Counted from the first letter of the stretch, positions 1-12,556 are shown. The stretch is DNA of 64,000 nucleotides from Luscinia megarhynchos (GCA_034336665.1 CM067572.1:303786-367785), one strand, 5' to 3'. Notes: a model not told the origin generated them from the sequence alone. Program-made: numbers and translations.

Positions 1-196
1 TGTGTCTGTGCTGGGATGTGGAGCAAGCCATCGCAGCACACTCAGGGCTTACCTGTTGGGATTTGCCATGCGTGATTTCACTGCGGGTCGGGTTTTCTCT
101 GTGCCGTGAGCCAGTGTGGTTGTGTTTTACCTGGGGGGTTCTGCAGAGGTGGGTGGTGGCCAGCAGGATCTGTGTGACAGTGCTGTCTGTGCTCAG

Positions 197-3100
197 TGTC
201 TCCTGAGGCTACAGGCGGGTGTTTGAGGAGTACATGCGGGTCATCAGCCAGCGGTACCCAGACATCCGAATCGAAGGCGAGAACTACCTTCCTCAGCCCA
301 TCTATAGGTGAGCGTGCCCCTCCTGCTGTGGGCTGCTTGGCCTTTGCACTGACACCATACTGACAGTGTAAGCTTAAGGGGACTTTCTCTTGTGGTTACA
401 TACAAGTGTGGTGATTTTCTGCCTTCCAGGTAGCTGCCTTAGTTATCACTGTGTGGTTATCTGTATGATGAGGCCTGTCATATCTAACTTAAAATAAATT
501 ATGTAACTGTTTTTTTTAAATAGTGAATTTCCCCAGCTTTTCTGCATGCTGTATCTGGACATAAATTAAATTTGTTGCTCAGACTTATGCACTTAGTGCC
601 AAATCCCTGTCCTGGGTTAAGGACACAGATAAAAGCTCAATTTTAACATCTGAATCAGAGCTCACTTTGGGGGGGTAAGCTGCCAGAGCGACTTTTGCTG
701 CAGCTGTGGGGGGAAAGCCCAAAGCAATTCAGAAAAAGCCGAAATGGTGTTATTCCTGCTCCTTAAAGCAGTGTGCCCACGCTGCAGGGTGATGCCATAG
801 TTACTGGGTGGCTCCTGCAGCAGTGGTTGGCCTGAATTCTGCCGGGGTAGTGCTGGTGGGAGGCTGCAGGGCACAGGGCCTCGCTGTGGGCTGGCTGTGG
901 GCAGCTCTGCCTCTGGGCTGCTGTGCAAAACAGGGCCTTACTGGGGGTGTTACTAATGTGTGTTGCTTTTTTGGTTTGTTGGTTCAATTTGGTTTGGAGT
1001 TTTTTTGCAGTGAGATAAACCTTCTTGGAGAGTTTTGTACTTCTTCTGAAACATTTGGTTGTACACTATCAAAATTCTCCTGGTGAGGTGAATTACAGTT
1101 GTGTATGGTGAAGTAGGAGCTGAACCTTTCAGTCACTGGTGTGTGTTGTCTCCAACAGGCACATAGCATCCTTCCTGTCTGTCTTCAAACTAGTATTAAT
1201 TGGCTTAATCATCGTGGGCAAGGACCCGTTTGCTTTCTTTGGCATGCAAGCTCCAAGCATCTGGCAGTGGGGCCAGGAAAACAAGGTAAAGGACATTCTT
1301 CTTTTAGTCTGAAAAAGCAGCTCCAGCATTACTTCATGAGGGTGCTCTGTGAGTCCCTCAGTTCTGACTGATTTACCTTTTATACACTACAGCCTTACAG
1401 TAGAATAATTCTTACCAGTTGTGCTTTATGCTTTTGACAAACCCAGGTGTGCCTCTGTGATCTCCTTCCAAGCTGCTGCTACTGCAGGAGGGCAGCTGAG
1501 GTTAACTTGCTGACAAAGATGATAAAAGAGTTGTTTATTTTGTAGGGCTCAAGAGCAGCATTTCCAGCCAGTATTGTTGATGTTAAAATTTCAGCTCCCC
1601 TTCTCTGTTGTCCCTTAACTGTTTTTCAGTTGATGCTTCCATCAGACTCCTGATAGATTAGGCAGCAATTAGAAGGGCGTTAGAAAAATGAAGTTGAAAT
1701 GTTGTGGGTGTTTTTGGAGAGCAGACTGGCATGACATTGTGGGAGAATATCCCCATGAGTCAGTACTGGTGATGCCAGCAGATTCAGGGTGTTGTACTCT
1801 GATTTAGAGTAACCTCATTCCAGATTTATTCCACTAAACTAAAGTAATTTGCAGACCTTCATGCCGAGCTGCCCAGTGCCCTGGATCTTTCACTGGCCAA
1901 TTTGCATTTTGTAATATTTCCAGTTGAATGAAATGGGCCAACTCTGTGCCTGGCTGGGCTGGCTGCTGTCCCTGTGCCAGGTCCTGCAGTGTTGCAGTGA
2001 CCTGTGTGAGTGTGCCTGTGAACAGGAAAAGGAAATTACAGAGGTGCTGGTGGTGAGGGAGGAGCTGCACTGAAGAAGATGCAATCCTCACCTCCTTGCC
2101 CACACACAGAGAAAATTCCCCATGAAGAGCTTGGAGGTGTGCAGGAGGGTCAGTGGTTCCTGAGCATGTGTGACTTGCCTTGCTCTGCAGTTTGTGGCTG
2201 GGCCCTTGGCTCTGTGATCTGGAGATGGCAGTGCCAGTGACAGGCTGTGTTCCCGTGTCACACTGCCAGCCCCCTGTGCTGGGTCCAGGGATGGCACAGG
2301 GCTGCAGGTGGGTGGGTTTGGAGCTGGTTTGGTGCTTTTCTGGGGAAGGCAAGGTGCAGTCTGTGTGAAGAGAGGAAGAGGAGGTGTCTGTAGATGGGAA
2401 CGTTCCTTGAGCAGTCTCAGAGGGAGTTCAGAGGCACCCGTGAGCAACAGCAGGTGCACTGCCGTGGCTGAGGTCTCTGGATCTTTGTTCTCTTCCAGGT
2501 GTACGCCTGCATGATGGTCTTCTTCCTGAGCAACATGATTGAGAACCAGTGTATGTCCACTGGGGCTTTTGAAATCACTTTGAATGGTGAGCTGAGACTT
2601 TGTTTGGGGAGTGTCACATATGCACATGTGAGAGTGGTAGGATGGGGAGAATGAGGGGTGGTGTCAGGAAATTCATGTCCCAAGTGTGATATGTGGAAGT
2701 TGCCATCCATTTGGATCTTCAGATGTTGTCTATCACAATAAATGATGAAAATCACAGAAGTCTTATAAGAGCAACTTATACAGAAGTCAGATATTCTAGA
2801 ATGGCTCTGTAAAAACTTACACAGTGGGATATTTGGTCCCTTGGAACAATTGCATTAGATTCTTTCTATGTATGTGCATTAAATAAGAAACCATTAGCTA
2901 GGGGTGTGTACTCTCCAATTAGATGCTTTCCCTGTCTGCTCTGCAGCATGCTTTAGCCTTGGAACCCTAAAGAATGTGTTACTAATACTGGATTATTGCT
3001 ACTGGTGGGCAGTAGTGCTGATTTTTCAGGTTGAGAGGAATGCCAGTGGATATTTTGCACCTCTCTATCAATATAGTACACTTCTAAATGGAAGCATTAG

Positions 3101-3429
3101 ACACTCTGCTCTCCTGGTTGGGCTGGGGTTCAGCATAGCCAGAGGTTTGGAAGCATTGTTGATTCAGATGTTTTCCTCAACATAGATCAGTATCAACTCA
3201 CACAGCTTCCTAGAGCTTCTCAATTCCATGTTTCCACCAGCTCTACCCGTGTTCTGATGCTCCCAGTGTAACAGTGCTTTTCTCCTGTGTGTGTTCTGTG
3301 CTAGATGTCCCAGTGTGGTCTAAACTGGAGTCTGGCCACCTCCCTTCCATGCAGCAGCTTGTACAGATCCTTGATAACGAGATGAAGCTCAATGTGCACA
3401 TGGAGTCAATGCCCCACCATCGATCATAG
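197..3429 (+). CDS. SELENOT: Selenoprotein T, exons 2-5 (5' partial)
   Basis: Selenoprotein T is a thioredoxin-like oxidoreductase of the ER membrane. Coding exons read 197-307, 1159-1285, 2499-2586 and 3305-3429, all with GT-AG junctions and matching phases; exon 1 (signal peptide, start of the fold) is outside the window. The first exon reads VSU-GYRRVFEEYMRV, with in-frame TGA as selenocysteine of the CVSU redox motif, whose Cys codon is split across the upstream intron. Exon 3 encodes a hydrophobic segment (SVFKLVLIGLIIVGKDPF) and exon 4 the YACMMVFFLSNMIENQ stretch. The protein ends NVHMESMPHHRS and is nearly identical to mammalian SELENOT. The exon containing the stop continues as 3'UTR to a donor at 3457, so the last exon (from 5296) is non-coding and holds the SECIS. 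No frame defects seen. Identity is very secure. Confidence 0.97.
204..206 (+). other. SELENOT: In-frame TGA selenocysteine codon of SELENOT
   Basis: The codons around it read GTC TCC TGA GGC TAC, giving V-S-Sec-G-Y, the conserved active-site context of selenoprotein T. Standard gene finders would end or misplace the reading frame here. Recoding needs the SECIS element in the 3'UTR. Confidence 0.95.
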
Positions 3430-4002
3430 CCCCATCGCTCAGCACCGAAACTTCCCGTAAGTCTGCCCAGCCACAGTGCAGTGCCCAGGGAGGCGCTTGG
3501 CACTGCAGCTTGGGATTGCCTGTTCTGTTCAGTGCTTGGAGAACCGGCTGCGTGATGTTACACTGCCACCTGTGGTGTACAGGGGCTCTTTGGGATGTGC
3601 TCCTTGTGCCTGGCTCAGAGCAGGAAGCTGGCATTCCATGGGGCAGGAGAAGGTGTGTTACTGCAGGCAGAAGCCCGATGTCAATGGAGTGTGTGCTGCA
3701 GAGATGAACGCACCACGCTGTGTGCCTCACAACAGCCTGTGCAGGGCATTAAGGTCTCCTGGCTTTTCACCCAGTTGAACCCCCCGGCCTTGGGGGCAGG
3801 ATGCTGTCCTGTTCCTTGCTTAACCCTGGGGAGCAGAATGCTGCCCTGCTCCGGTTGCTGTACTGCCCTGCCCTGTCTGCAAAAGGCTTTTGGTAGCACA
3901 GGGTTCACATCCTGTAGGTGTTTTGTGGCAAACCACTCCCATGTCCCTGTGTCACCTGTGCCTTTCAAAATGCATTGCTTGCCATTCCCCATCTTGGGGC
4001 AG

Positions 4003-5250
4003 GCTCAGTGCAGGTGTGCCCCAGCCCCTGCAGGTGTGCCCCAGCCCCTGCAGGCGTGCAGCAGGCTCAGTGCAGGTGTGCCCCAGCCCCTGCAGGTGTG
4101 CCCCAGCCCCTGCAGGCGTGCAGCAGGCTCAGTGCAGGTGTGCCCCAGCCCCTGCAGGTGTGCCCCAGCCCCTGCAGGCTGCAGCAGGCTCAGTGCAGGT
4201 GTGCCCCAGCCCCTGCAGCAGGTTGTGCCCCAGCCCCTGCAGGCGTGCAGCAGGCTCAGTGCAGGTGTGCCCCAGCCCCTGCAGGCTGCAGCAGGCTCAG
4301 TGCAGGTGCCCCAGCCCCCTGCAGGCGTGCAGCAGGCTCAGTGCAGGTGTGCCCCAGCCCCTGCAGGTGTGCCCCAGCCCCTGCAGGCGTGCCCCAGCCC
4401 CTGCAGGCGTGCAGCAGGCTCAGTGCAGGTGTGCCCCAGCCCCGCGTGCAGTGCGTGCAGCAGGCTCAGTGCAGGTGTGCCCCAGCCCCTGCAGGGCGTG
4501 CAGCAGGCTCAGTGCAGGTGTGCCCCAGCCCCTGCAGGCGTGCAGCAGGCTCAGTGCAGGTGTGCCCCAGCCCCCTGCAGGCGCAGCAGGCTCAGTGCAG
4601 GTGTGCCCCAGCCCCCTGCAGGCGTGCAGCAGGCTCAGTGCAGGTGTGCCCCAGCCCCTGCAGGTGTGCCCCAGCCCCTGCAGGCGTGCAGCAGGCTCAG
4701 TGCAGGTGTGCCCCAGCCCCTGCAGGTGTGCCCCAGCCCCTGCAGGCGTGCAGCAGGCTCAGTGCAGGTGTGCCCCAGCCCCTGCAGGCGTGCAGCAGGC
4801 TCAGTGCAGGTGTGCCCCAGCCCCTGCAGGTGTGCCCCAGCCCCTGCAGGCGTGCAGCAGGCTCAGTGCAGGTGTGCCCCAGCCCCTGCAGGTGTGCCCC
4901 AGCCCCTGCAGGCGTGCAGCAGGCTCAGTGCAGGTGTGCCCCAGCCCCTGCAGGTGTGCCCCAGCCCCTGCAGGCGTGCAGCAGGCTCAGTGCAGGTGTG
5001 CCCCAGCCCCTGCAGGGCGCAGCAGGCTCAGTGCAGGTGTGCCCCAGCCCCCTGCAGGCGTGCAGCAGGCTCAGTGCAGGTGTGCCCCAGCCCCTGCAGG
5101 CGTGCAGCAGGCTCAGTGCAGGTGTGCCCCAGCCCCTGCAGGTGTGCAGCAGGCTCAGTGCAGGTGTGCCCCAGCCCCTGCAGGTGTGCCCCAGCCCCTG
5201 CAGGCGTGCAGCAGGCTCAGTGCAGGTGTGCCCCAGCCCCTGCAGGCGTG
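4003..5250 (+). repeat. 1.25-kb VNTR in the SELENOT 3'UTR intron
   Basis: Two units alternate irregularly: an 18-base unit gtgccccagcccctgcag and a unit around gcgtgcagcaggctcagt. The array lies wholly within the intron 3457-5295 and ends about 45 bases before the acceptor of the non-coding last exon. Long open frames across it (more than 470 codons in all three forward frames) arise from the repeat and are not genes. Confidence 0.95.
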
Positions 5251-5324
5251 CTGTGGCACAGGTGCTGCCAGCTGTAACGCAGTGTCTCTCCGCAGGCGTT
5301 GGGTGGTGGTTCCCGGGCCGCGTG

Positions 5325-5390
5325 GTGCAGACCCATGAAGGCCTGCACTGAAGACAGCTGCTGTTGGTGCAGGCTGGATGCCTCTCCTGC
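5325..5390 (+). promoter_or_regulatory. SELENOT: SECIS element of SELENOT
   Basis: The hairpin directs selenocysteine insertion at the TGA at 204. Visible elements are the core ATGA at 5335-5338, a perfect 8-bp helix GCCTGCAC (5341-5348) with GTGCAGGC (5367-5374), unpaired AA at 5351-5352, and the partner GA at 5377-5378 that would form the tandem sheared G-A pairs with ATGA. Bases just after the AA can pair again (GACA with TGTT), which suggests a form 2 SECIS with a small extra helix. A covariance-model search would settle the exact fold. Confidence 0.8.
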
Positions 5391-5988
5391 AGCCACGTTG
5401 TGCCTCCTGGACAAACACTCAACGAGCCCTGTTTCGGTGCTGGCTGGTCCTCACTGCACAGCCACGAGTGCAATAATACTGTATAGTTTTTTTAAGACTT
5501 CATTCGACCAGTTCATAGATCAGCAATGCAGGCATTACTAATGGTAACTTATTTTATATTCGTGTTTCACACAATGGCAGATTGAGTTGATACCTAATTT
5601 TTCCTTGGAAAAAGAGAAGTTTGTTTAATCTGTTGTATTTTATATGAATTTATGTTCTTTTTGTAGTTTAAAATGAAGTTATAGGAGTGTCTGATATTGT
5701 CCTAAATTGTTGAGTAATTGATAGTTGTCTATCAAATCTCTTTAATGTGGTTATAACAGGTTTGTATATTTTTCAAAATCTATGGCAGAGTCGAACAGTG
5801 CATTATATACTGAATTATATAAGCAAAATTATATGCGGAATAGTTACATCATTTGGTGACTTCAGTGAAAATTAAGATCAGCTATTCTTTAATCATGTGG
5901 GCCAGCTCCAGCAGTTCTTCCTTGGCCATTTGAGAGATGAGCTAGGCCCTCCTGCTGTCCTGAATAAGAACCCAAGAACATTAATTGA

Positions 5989-5994
5989 AATAAA
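5989..5994 (+). terminator. SELENOT: AATAAA poly(A) signal of SELENOT
   Basis: Canonical hexamer in an AT-rich 3'UTR, about 2.56 kb genomic distance after the stop codon but only about 700 bases into the last exon. The next gene starts on the opposite strand. Confidence 0.7.
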
Positions 5995-6852
5995 GAGTTC
6001 CCATTTCCTGTGTGAAGTACCTTGTTTCTCACTGATGGACATTTTTGGACTGCAATTGAAAAGCCCCATAAAAAGCCAACTTCCCAGTTCCTGACCTTGT
6101 ATTTGTCATGTGTAAGCCCCTGAGAGGGGCACATGGGGCTTGGCCTTATCCTCCAGGCACTTAGCACAGTTCAGATGTGCCCTCCCTGGGGGCAGCTAGC
6201 CAGCTGAACCCTGAGTTTCAAAGGCAGCTCTGAGAGGCTTGCAGGTTGCTCACTGCAGCATCACAGGCCTTTAAACACCCACTACCAGCTCTGTGTTTGG
6301 AGTGCTTGAACCAGGGCCCATCCCAGGCTGCAGCTGGTGCTCCCTGCAGCCAAGCACAGGTGCTTGCTCTGGGCACCGAGGGCATTTGTCACTCTCTGCA
6401 CCTTGTCTTGTACCTGCAGCTGGCTGAGCTGCTGTGGGTATGGGCACCAGGAACTCCTGGGGCATTCCTTCTCGTCAGTAGTGGCAGAGCAGTACCTGTA
6501 CCTGTGTGGGTGACTCTGGCAGACACCTGCCGTGTACCTGTCTGAAGGCTTGGCTGTGCTCATTGTTTTACCCAAGGGCTGAAGTGAGTACTCAGCCAGG
6601 GCTGGAGGCAGAGGGAGGCTGCTCGGAGCAGTGCACTGTGGAGCAAAGCCCTCTCCTGCCTCCGTGACCAAGCTGTTGTCAGCGGTGTGGGCTGGCACTG
6701 CCTGCCCTGAGCAGGGCCCATGTGGGCTGTGCCCTTTGCTCTGCACCAGGGCAGGCAGGCCCAGAGGAGAAGCCCAGCTGAGCACGTGCAGGTGCCACAG
6801 CATCAGGGCCGTGTCTGGCGCATTCTGCCTTACAGCACACACACTGGCAGAG

Positions 6853-9800
6853 CTACTGTGCGTTTACTATGGCCTTGATGGAGCTGCGCAGCTCATCACT
6901 GATGTCAGCAGCCATGCAGAGCTCCAGGATCTTCACAGCCTGGGTCATGAGGTACATGGGAGGCTGTATTTTGTTCCACTGCTCGCCGGAAGGGAAGTTG
7001 ATGCAGCCCCGCATCCTGTCGAAGAGCTGCAGGATCCTGACGCGGAAGGCAAGCAGCAGGAGCTCATCCTCTCCCAGGCGGGCGGGAGGAGGCTGGCTGC
7101 CAGCGCCGACCTGTGGAGCAGGGCACAGCGAGCTGGGCACAGCGCGCTGGGACAGAGCTGCTGTCTCCAGCACACCAACCTGCCCCGTGACAGGCGCCTG
7201 CGGGGGAAAGGAGCTGCCCTGCACCCTGCCCACATGGACCACAGCTCTTCTCCCTGTGGCAGAGCCAGGTGACCCTTGGGGATGTAGCCAGGGACTTCCC
7301 CGGGAGTGGAGTCCCACACTGTGGGCCCGTGCAGAGAGCTGGGGCTGGCAAGTGCTCCATCTCCACAGGGGTGGCAGGAATACACACAGGGCCTCAGCCT
7401 GCTTTTTGGGGAAGGAGCATGGGACACCGTAGGGAGCATCCACCACGGGTAGGTGCAGATGGGAGCTGCCATCCCGCCCCGCTCCTGCTGTGAGAGTGGC
7501 TTGGCACAGGGACAGTACCTGCACTTTGGTTCCCATGTTGAATTTTGCTTGGCGCCCCTTGGCGAGGAAGGAGACGAAGATCTTGTCCTGGGCCAGGATC
7601 CTGACCCCCACGTGGCGGTTCAGGGAGACGAAAATGGGGCTCAGTGGCGCGTGGGGTCCTGGTGACAGCTCTGGCCACATCCACCTTCTGACCCTGTTGC
7701 CTGCTTGGTCCAAATACTGCCCACCCTGGATACTCATATTTATCCTAAAGAAAGAGAAATGGAAGCTCTGAACCCTGTAAGCTCCTGTGTCAGAAGGTGT
7801 CTCATTCCCCTGAGGGATGGCACAGAGGCACAGCAGGGGCAGGGTCTGTCCCCCACCTCTCCAGGCACAGCTGGGTTGCCTTGCTGCTCTGGGGACACTT
7901 GAAACAGGGCCCATGAGCTGCTGAATTTGTCTATTTTTGGATGCTATTAAAAATACCCTTTATGGCCTTTGAAATGCCAGTGCAGAGAGGAGACAGCAAG
8001 CTGCTGAACGCACCACTCAGCTCCGTTGGGGTAATAGCACGTGCTCCTGCCGTCCGACTGAAACAGTGCTCGGATCTTGGTTGTCTTCAGCTCGTCTTCC
8101 TGCACTATGCAAATCAGCTGCTCCCCCCCTCGTATAATGATGATGGCCAGGTTTCCAGACGGATAGCTGCTGCCAGGTAAGGTGTTTGTAACCCCCTGCT
8201 TTGCTTGGTTGCTCAATTATTACACGCTAAATACTTTTGGGTACTACTTTGGGGTGTAAAAACTGATGTATTACCCAGAGCACTGTGTTAAAGTGCTTTA
8301 TTAATAAGCACTTTAAAGTGCTTATTAAGGTGTATTAAAGGTGTGCTGTTCCCTTGGGCTGGCTCTTGGAAGCTAGTGCTCATTGGAGCTGCTGGCTGCT
8401 TTGAAACCTCAGGAGCTGTGTCAGGTTGTACTGCTGCTGCTCCTCAGACAGAGCGACTGGGAGCGATGAACCGGGTTGTAATAAAGTGGACTGGGATAAA
8501 CTTGAAATTAGTAACAGCCCTGGGCTAATGCAGGCAAGTGAACCCCGTGAAGGATACAATAACTGCGAGGTTCCGTCTGGGAGCATGGTAAGGAATTTCT
8601 TTCCATTCTTTTGTAGTACTTCTGCACCAACTTAGCCTTCCCCACCTAAGATTGGAAAGATAAAACGGATGAGAGCAGTCAGGCACAGCTGCCCTGTGAA
8701 AACGGGCCCTGCTGGGCTCGGACCGCCCGGAGCGCTGACACCCCCAAGGCGCTCCCGGCGCTGCCGGCCGCACCTACCTCCTTCCCCAGCAGGCTGAAAT
8801 CGTGGAGGACGCCGCGGGATTCGGGCTCCTTGTGCTTGCGCTCTTTCTTGCGCTTGGGTTCCGGCTGGGGCTCCTCCTCGGGACCGGGCTCCTCCTCGGC
8901 ACCGGGCTCCTTCTCCAGACCGGGCTCCTCCTCGGCACCGGGCTCCTCCTCGGGACCGGGCTCCTCCTCGGCAACCGGGCTCCTCCTCGGGACCGGGCTC
9001 CGGCTCGGGCTCCTTCTCGAGACCAGGCTCGCGTTCAGGCTCCTCCTTGGGCCGGGCCTCCAGCTCGGGCTCCTTCTTGAGACCGGGCTCTGGCTCGGGC
9101 TGCTCCTTGGGCTGGGGCTTGGGTTTGGGCTCGGGCTCGGGCTCGGGCTCAGGCTCGGGCTTGGCTGCACTCACTACAGGCTCTGGTGTCCTGCTGGTGG
9201 GAGATGTGAGCTCCGGGGAAACGGATGCAGCTTGCTGTGAACCTGCAGAGCACAGGGGAGAGGGTGGCAGTGCCCACCATGGGGCTGCTCTGCTGTAACT
9301 GGGGGAGGGGGAGTTCCTGCTGAAACACTCCATCCTGACTGTGTCTTGTATTTTCTAGCAAGGGCAGTCCAAAGTGCTCAGCTATTCCAGAGCACAGGAT
9401 TATGATAAAAGGTAGCATTTTTTCAGTTATGTCTGTACAGACATCTATGTAAACAGCAACTTTTTGGGATAACATTTGGCTCCACACACTGGAACTGACC
9501 ATTTGAGATTCAAGTGCCACAGAAGCCTCAGTGCCCTGACATCCTCTGTGAAAACATGCCCATAGTGTAAATCTGCTTCACCTGTCAAAACTCCTCTATA
9601 GCTAGACCCCAAGGCTGCTCAGTCATCCACAGCCTGGGCTAGGAATTGGTGGAGTATCCCTCTGAGGCAAGATATGGGTGAGCCTCATTCTGACAGTTCC
9701 TACTTGCCAAGGGCTTGGCTTTGCCAGCTTGTCCTCTCAAGTCAGGTTCTGTGCATCTCAGCTGGAAACTTCACAGATACATGCTGAAAATCATGACAAG

Positions 9801-12132
9801 CAGCCTCTCTGTCCAAAGGGGATGTGCCCACTCTTGTGCACTTGTGTGAGGGATGATTTAATATGGCTGTATCTGGATCTAATTTAATGATACTGCATAT
9901 CAGACAATGAATGGACATGCTGCTGCATAAAATCCTCCAGTTGGAAACCAGCAATTCCACTGAATGTTGAGACAAATGGACAAATCCATAAGAAAATACC
10001 AACTCACCTGCAGTGGCACTTGGCTTTAAAGACTGGTCAGCCAACTCTCTGGCCAGTTGTTTTTTCTGCTGCCTGGAAAATAAAAGTGTTGTTGGCACCT
10101 CATGAATCGTGTTTGGAAAGCTGCAAGTAGTGGATATCCCTGCTTTAGGAACACAATTTCTGAATCTGTTTTTCCATCTGCTCACAATTCCAAGCAACAG
10201 GCAGCAGAGTGTCACCAAAATACTCACACCTCAGCAGAAAGGAATTGCACCCACACAGATTCCAGTGAAGAGACTGCCACTGCAGTGGCATCAGCTCTGC
10301 AGGCAGGAGAGCTGAATATTGTAATGGGCTTTGCATCAGATTTTATGTGAAAGAGAAGGACAGATGCCCACAAGAGCTCATCTCCAAGAATATTTTCACT
10401 ATTCTTGTGTAGCTCCCTGTGAATCTGTTGGTGGGACAGTGGTTTGCTGTGTGCTCTGTACATAGTAGGAAGCACTTGCACCCTTGGGCTGTGAAGGATT
10501 TTCAAGGAGACCAACAGTTTACTTCCAGGTGTACCTCCTTCCTGGAGGCTTAAGCTTTGGGTCTCCTGCTAAACAGCCTGAGAACTTGCAGAGCTCTTGT
10601 GTGTGACTCTGGAAACTAATCCAAACACGGTTTATAAAGCAAGGCAGAAATACAAACTCCAGCTTTGTTTCAGTGCCAGAGGTAGAAGCTACACTCAAAT
10701 ACTGTCCCTTCCCACAGTTGTGGGGGTTTTTTTGCTCTACCTGTCTCTAGATAGTTCATCTGTCAGCATTGGAATTAACATTTCAGTCAGTATATGCTTC
10801 ACCACCTCCTTGTGCAGCCTGGCAATAGAGGAGCCAGGAGGGACCAGAGAGAATCTGAACTTCTGGTGCCCAAAGCAAAGGTTTTTCTTCTTTCATCCCT
10901 CTCCCTGTGGTTTTTAGCTCTCCTTTTCCCCTCAGAGCTCCCTGTTGTTCGTTACACAGCCCTGATCCCCAGTTCTCCCAGTACCTGCGGTTCTCTTGCT
11001 CCTTTGACAGCAGCAGGTTGGTTTCAGAGCCGAGTGACTCCTGACTGCTGACAGCTCCGGGAACGCTGCTGGCATCCTCGAGCCTCTTCCTCTCCTTGGC
11101 GATGAACTCGTAGAGCTCTCGGCTGCGCTGGCAGCAGAATCTCTGGAAGGCAGAGAGCGGAGCTGTCACCCGGCCCTCCCACAGCAAGCCCCGCTCCTCC
11201 CTCCCCCCCGCTTACGTCTGCCTGCTCCTCGGAGAGGGCGGTGTCCTCAGGGAGGGGGAACGGCCTCAGCACCTCGCCACAGTACTCGCAGGTGGGCTCA
11301 GCATCCTCCTCTGCCTGCAGCCGAGGCTGGGAGAGCGGGGACGGGGGAGGTGGGGTTAGCACGGCCGAAGAGGGCTCTGCAGCAAATGTCACAAAGCACC
11401 TACGACAGATCCGTGTCTGTCTGGGACATCTTGGAACGATTAAACTCAAAACATTAGGTTCAGGAAACCGCCAAAAAGAAAAGCAGATGTGTTGTAAATA
11501 AATCAATAAATGGGCCCTAAGAAAGGGAATGACTGTGATATTTACGAGCTTGTGTTGGATTAACTCTTTGCTGGCTTTGCCAGGGATTATGGGGAACTCT
11601 GCCCTGCTTGTATTCTGTGACTATACCTATTTATGTATATTTTTAATCTGATTTAGACAAAATATTCTGCTGGGAAATTCTCAACAGAGAATTCTCCGCA
11701 GTGGGGAGAGGCTGCACAGCCTCTTGCTGCCCGGTTGTGCACAATGCTGTTTCATTCCAGAGCCTCGCAGAAGAGAAAGGGGCTGACCCCTGCCACGCAG
11801 GGGCTGCCTCGGCGGCCGTGGCGAAGGGCGCTGGTTCCATGTTCCCACAAGGACCAGCGCGAATAAGGCAGCGGGAGCCAACCGACCCAACTGACCTCGC
11901 GGTGCGCGGCCGCCGGCGGGGCCTCGGGCCGGTAGGCCAGCAGGGTGGGCAGGCCCGCGGGGGCCGGCTGCGGGCTGCCGGGCGGTGTTCCGTACGGCGC
12001 CTCTGCCGGCTGGGCCGTGCCCTTCTCGAGGGGCCAGCGCCAGCGGGGCTCGCCCGCCGCATCGTCCGCGCTATCGTCCGGCCCCTCGTCGGGCGCCGCG
12101 CTGGGCTCGGCGGCGCGGCCCGGCCCGTCCAT
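6853..12132 (-). CDS. ERICH6: Glutamate-rich protein 6, FAM194 domain, 9 exons
   Basis: Exons in transcript order: 11896-12132, 11216-11314, 10985-11142, 10008-10072, 8778-9242, 8558-8621, 8014-8166, 7519-7744, 6853-7110. Exon 1 starts [17 protein letters not shown]. Exon 2 has a [11 protein letters not shown] motif. Exon 5 is a Pro-Glu repeat block. Exons 6-8 carry the conserved C-terminal FAM194 domain: [80 protein letters not shown]. The last exon ends [16 protein letters not shown]. The summed exons give 1725 bases, a multiple of three, yet an extra A at 8973/8974 moves the second half of exon 5 out of the Glu-rich frame. Molecular function is unknown; the gene is tail to tail with SELENOT and head towards SIAH2, as in mammals. 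Confidence 0.88.
8850..9165 (-). repeat. ERICH6: Coding Pro-Glu repeat in ERICH6 exon 5
   Basis: An imprecise 18-base unit encodes EPGPEE-like hexapeptides on the minus strand, preceded by (EP)n and [14 protein letters not shown]. This is the glutamate-rich region that names the family. An extra A at 8973/8974 changes the frame inside the block; every other unit there reads ggcaccggg on the plus strand, this one ggcaaccggg. Confidence 0.85.
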
Positions 12133-12227
12133 GCCCGCGGCTGCGGCTGCGGCTGCGGCGCGTCCCCCGGGCAACGGCGGCGGGAGCGCGGGGCACGCCG
12201 GGAGCGCGCGGGGCGGGGGCGGCCAGC

Positions 12228-12556
12228 CCCGCCCAGCACCGCCCCGCCCGGCCCCGCCCAGCACCGCCCCGCCCGGCCCCGCCCAGCACCGCCCCGCCCG
12301 GCCCCGCCCAGCACCGCCCGGCCCCGCCCAGCCCCGCCCAGCCAGGCACCGCCCAGCCCAGCACCGCCCGGCCCCGCCCAGCCCCGCCCAGCCAGGCACC
12401 GCCCGGCCCCGCCCAGCACCGCCCGGCCAGCCCCGCCCCGCCCAGCCCCGCCCGGCCCCGCCCAGCCCGGCACCGCCCAGCCCGGCACCGCCCAGCACCG
12501 CCCGGCCCGGCACCGCCCGGCCCGCCCCGCCCAGCCCCGCCCGGCCCCGCCCGGTA
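12228..12556. repeat. GC-rich minisatellite upstream of ERICH6
   Basis: A unit near ccccgcccagcaccgcccgg is repeated with many small length changes over about 330 bases, starting about 100 bases 5' of the ERICH6 ATG (12132). It is dense in CpG and in Sp1-like CCCGCCC boxes, so it may lie within the promoter. Open frames through it on both strands reflect composition only. Confidence 0.9.

Larger units (their letters stand above)
5296..6012 (+). other. SELENOT: SELENOT terminal 3'UTR exon
   Basis: The acceptor is a pyrimidine-rich stretch ending ccgcag at 5295. The exon has no coding potential, holds the SECIS hairpin near its start, becomes AT-rich from about 5470, and ends shortly after an AATAAA at 5989. 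The end coordinate is inferred from that signal. An intron in the 3'UTR between stop codon and SECIS is consistent with the SELENOT gene structure in other vertebrates. Confidence 0.75.

Noticed and set aside
4003..5250. CRISPR-like or other spaced repeat array
   Set aside because: Units are contiguous or irregular with no unique spacers, and the genome is that of a vertebrate; these are minisatellites.
3595..5351. Three overlapping forward frames of 477-560 codons
   Set aside because: They are the stop-free VNTR in the SELENOT 3'UTR intron; peptides are pure repeats with no homology and no splice support.
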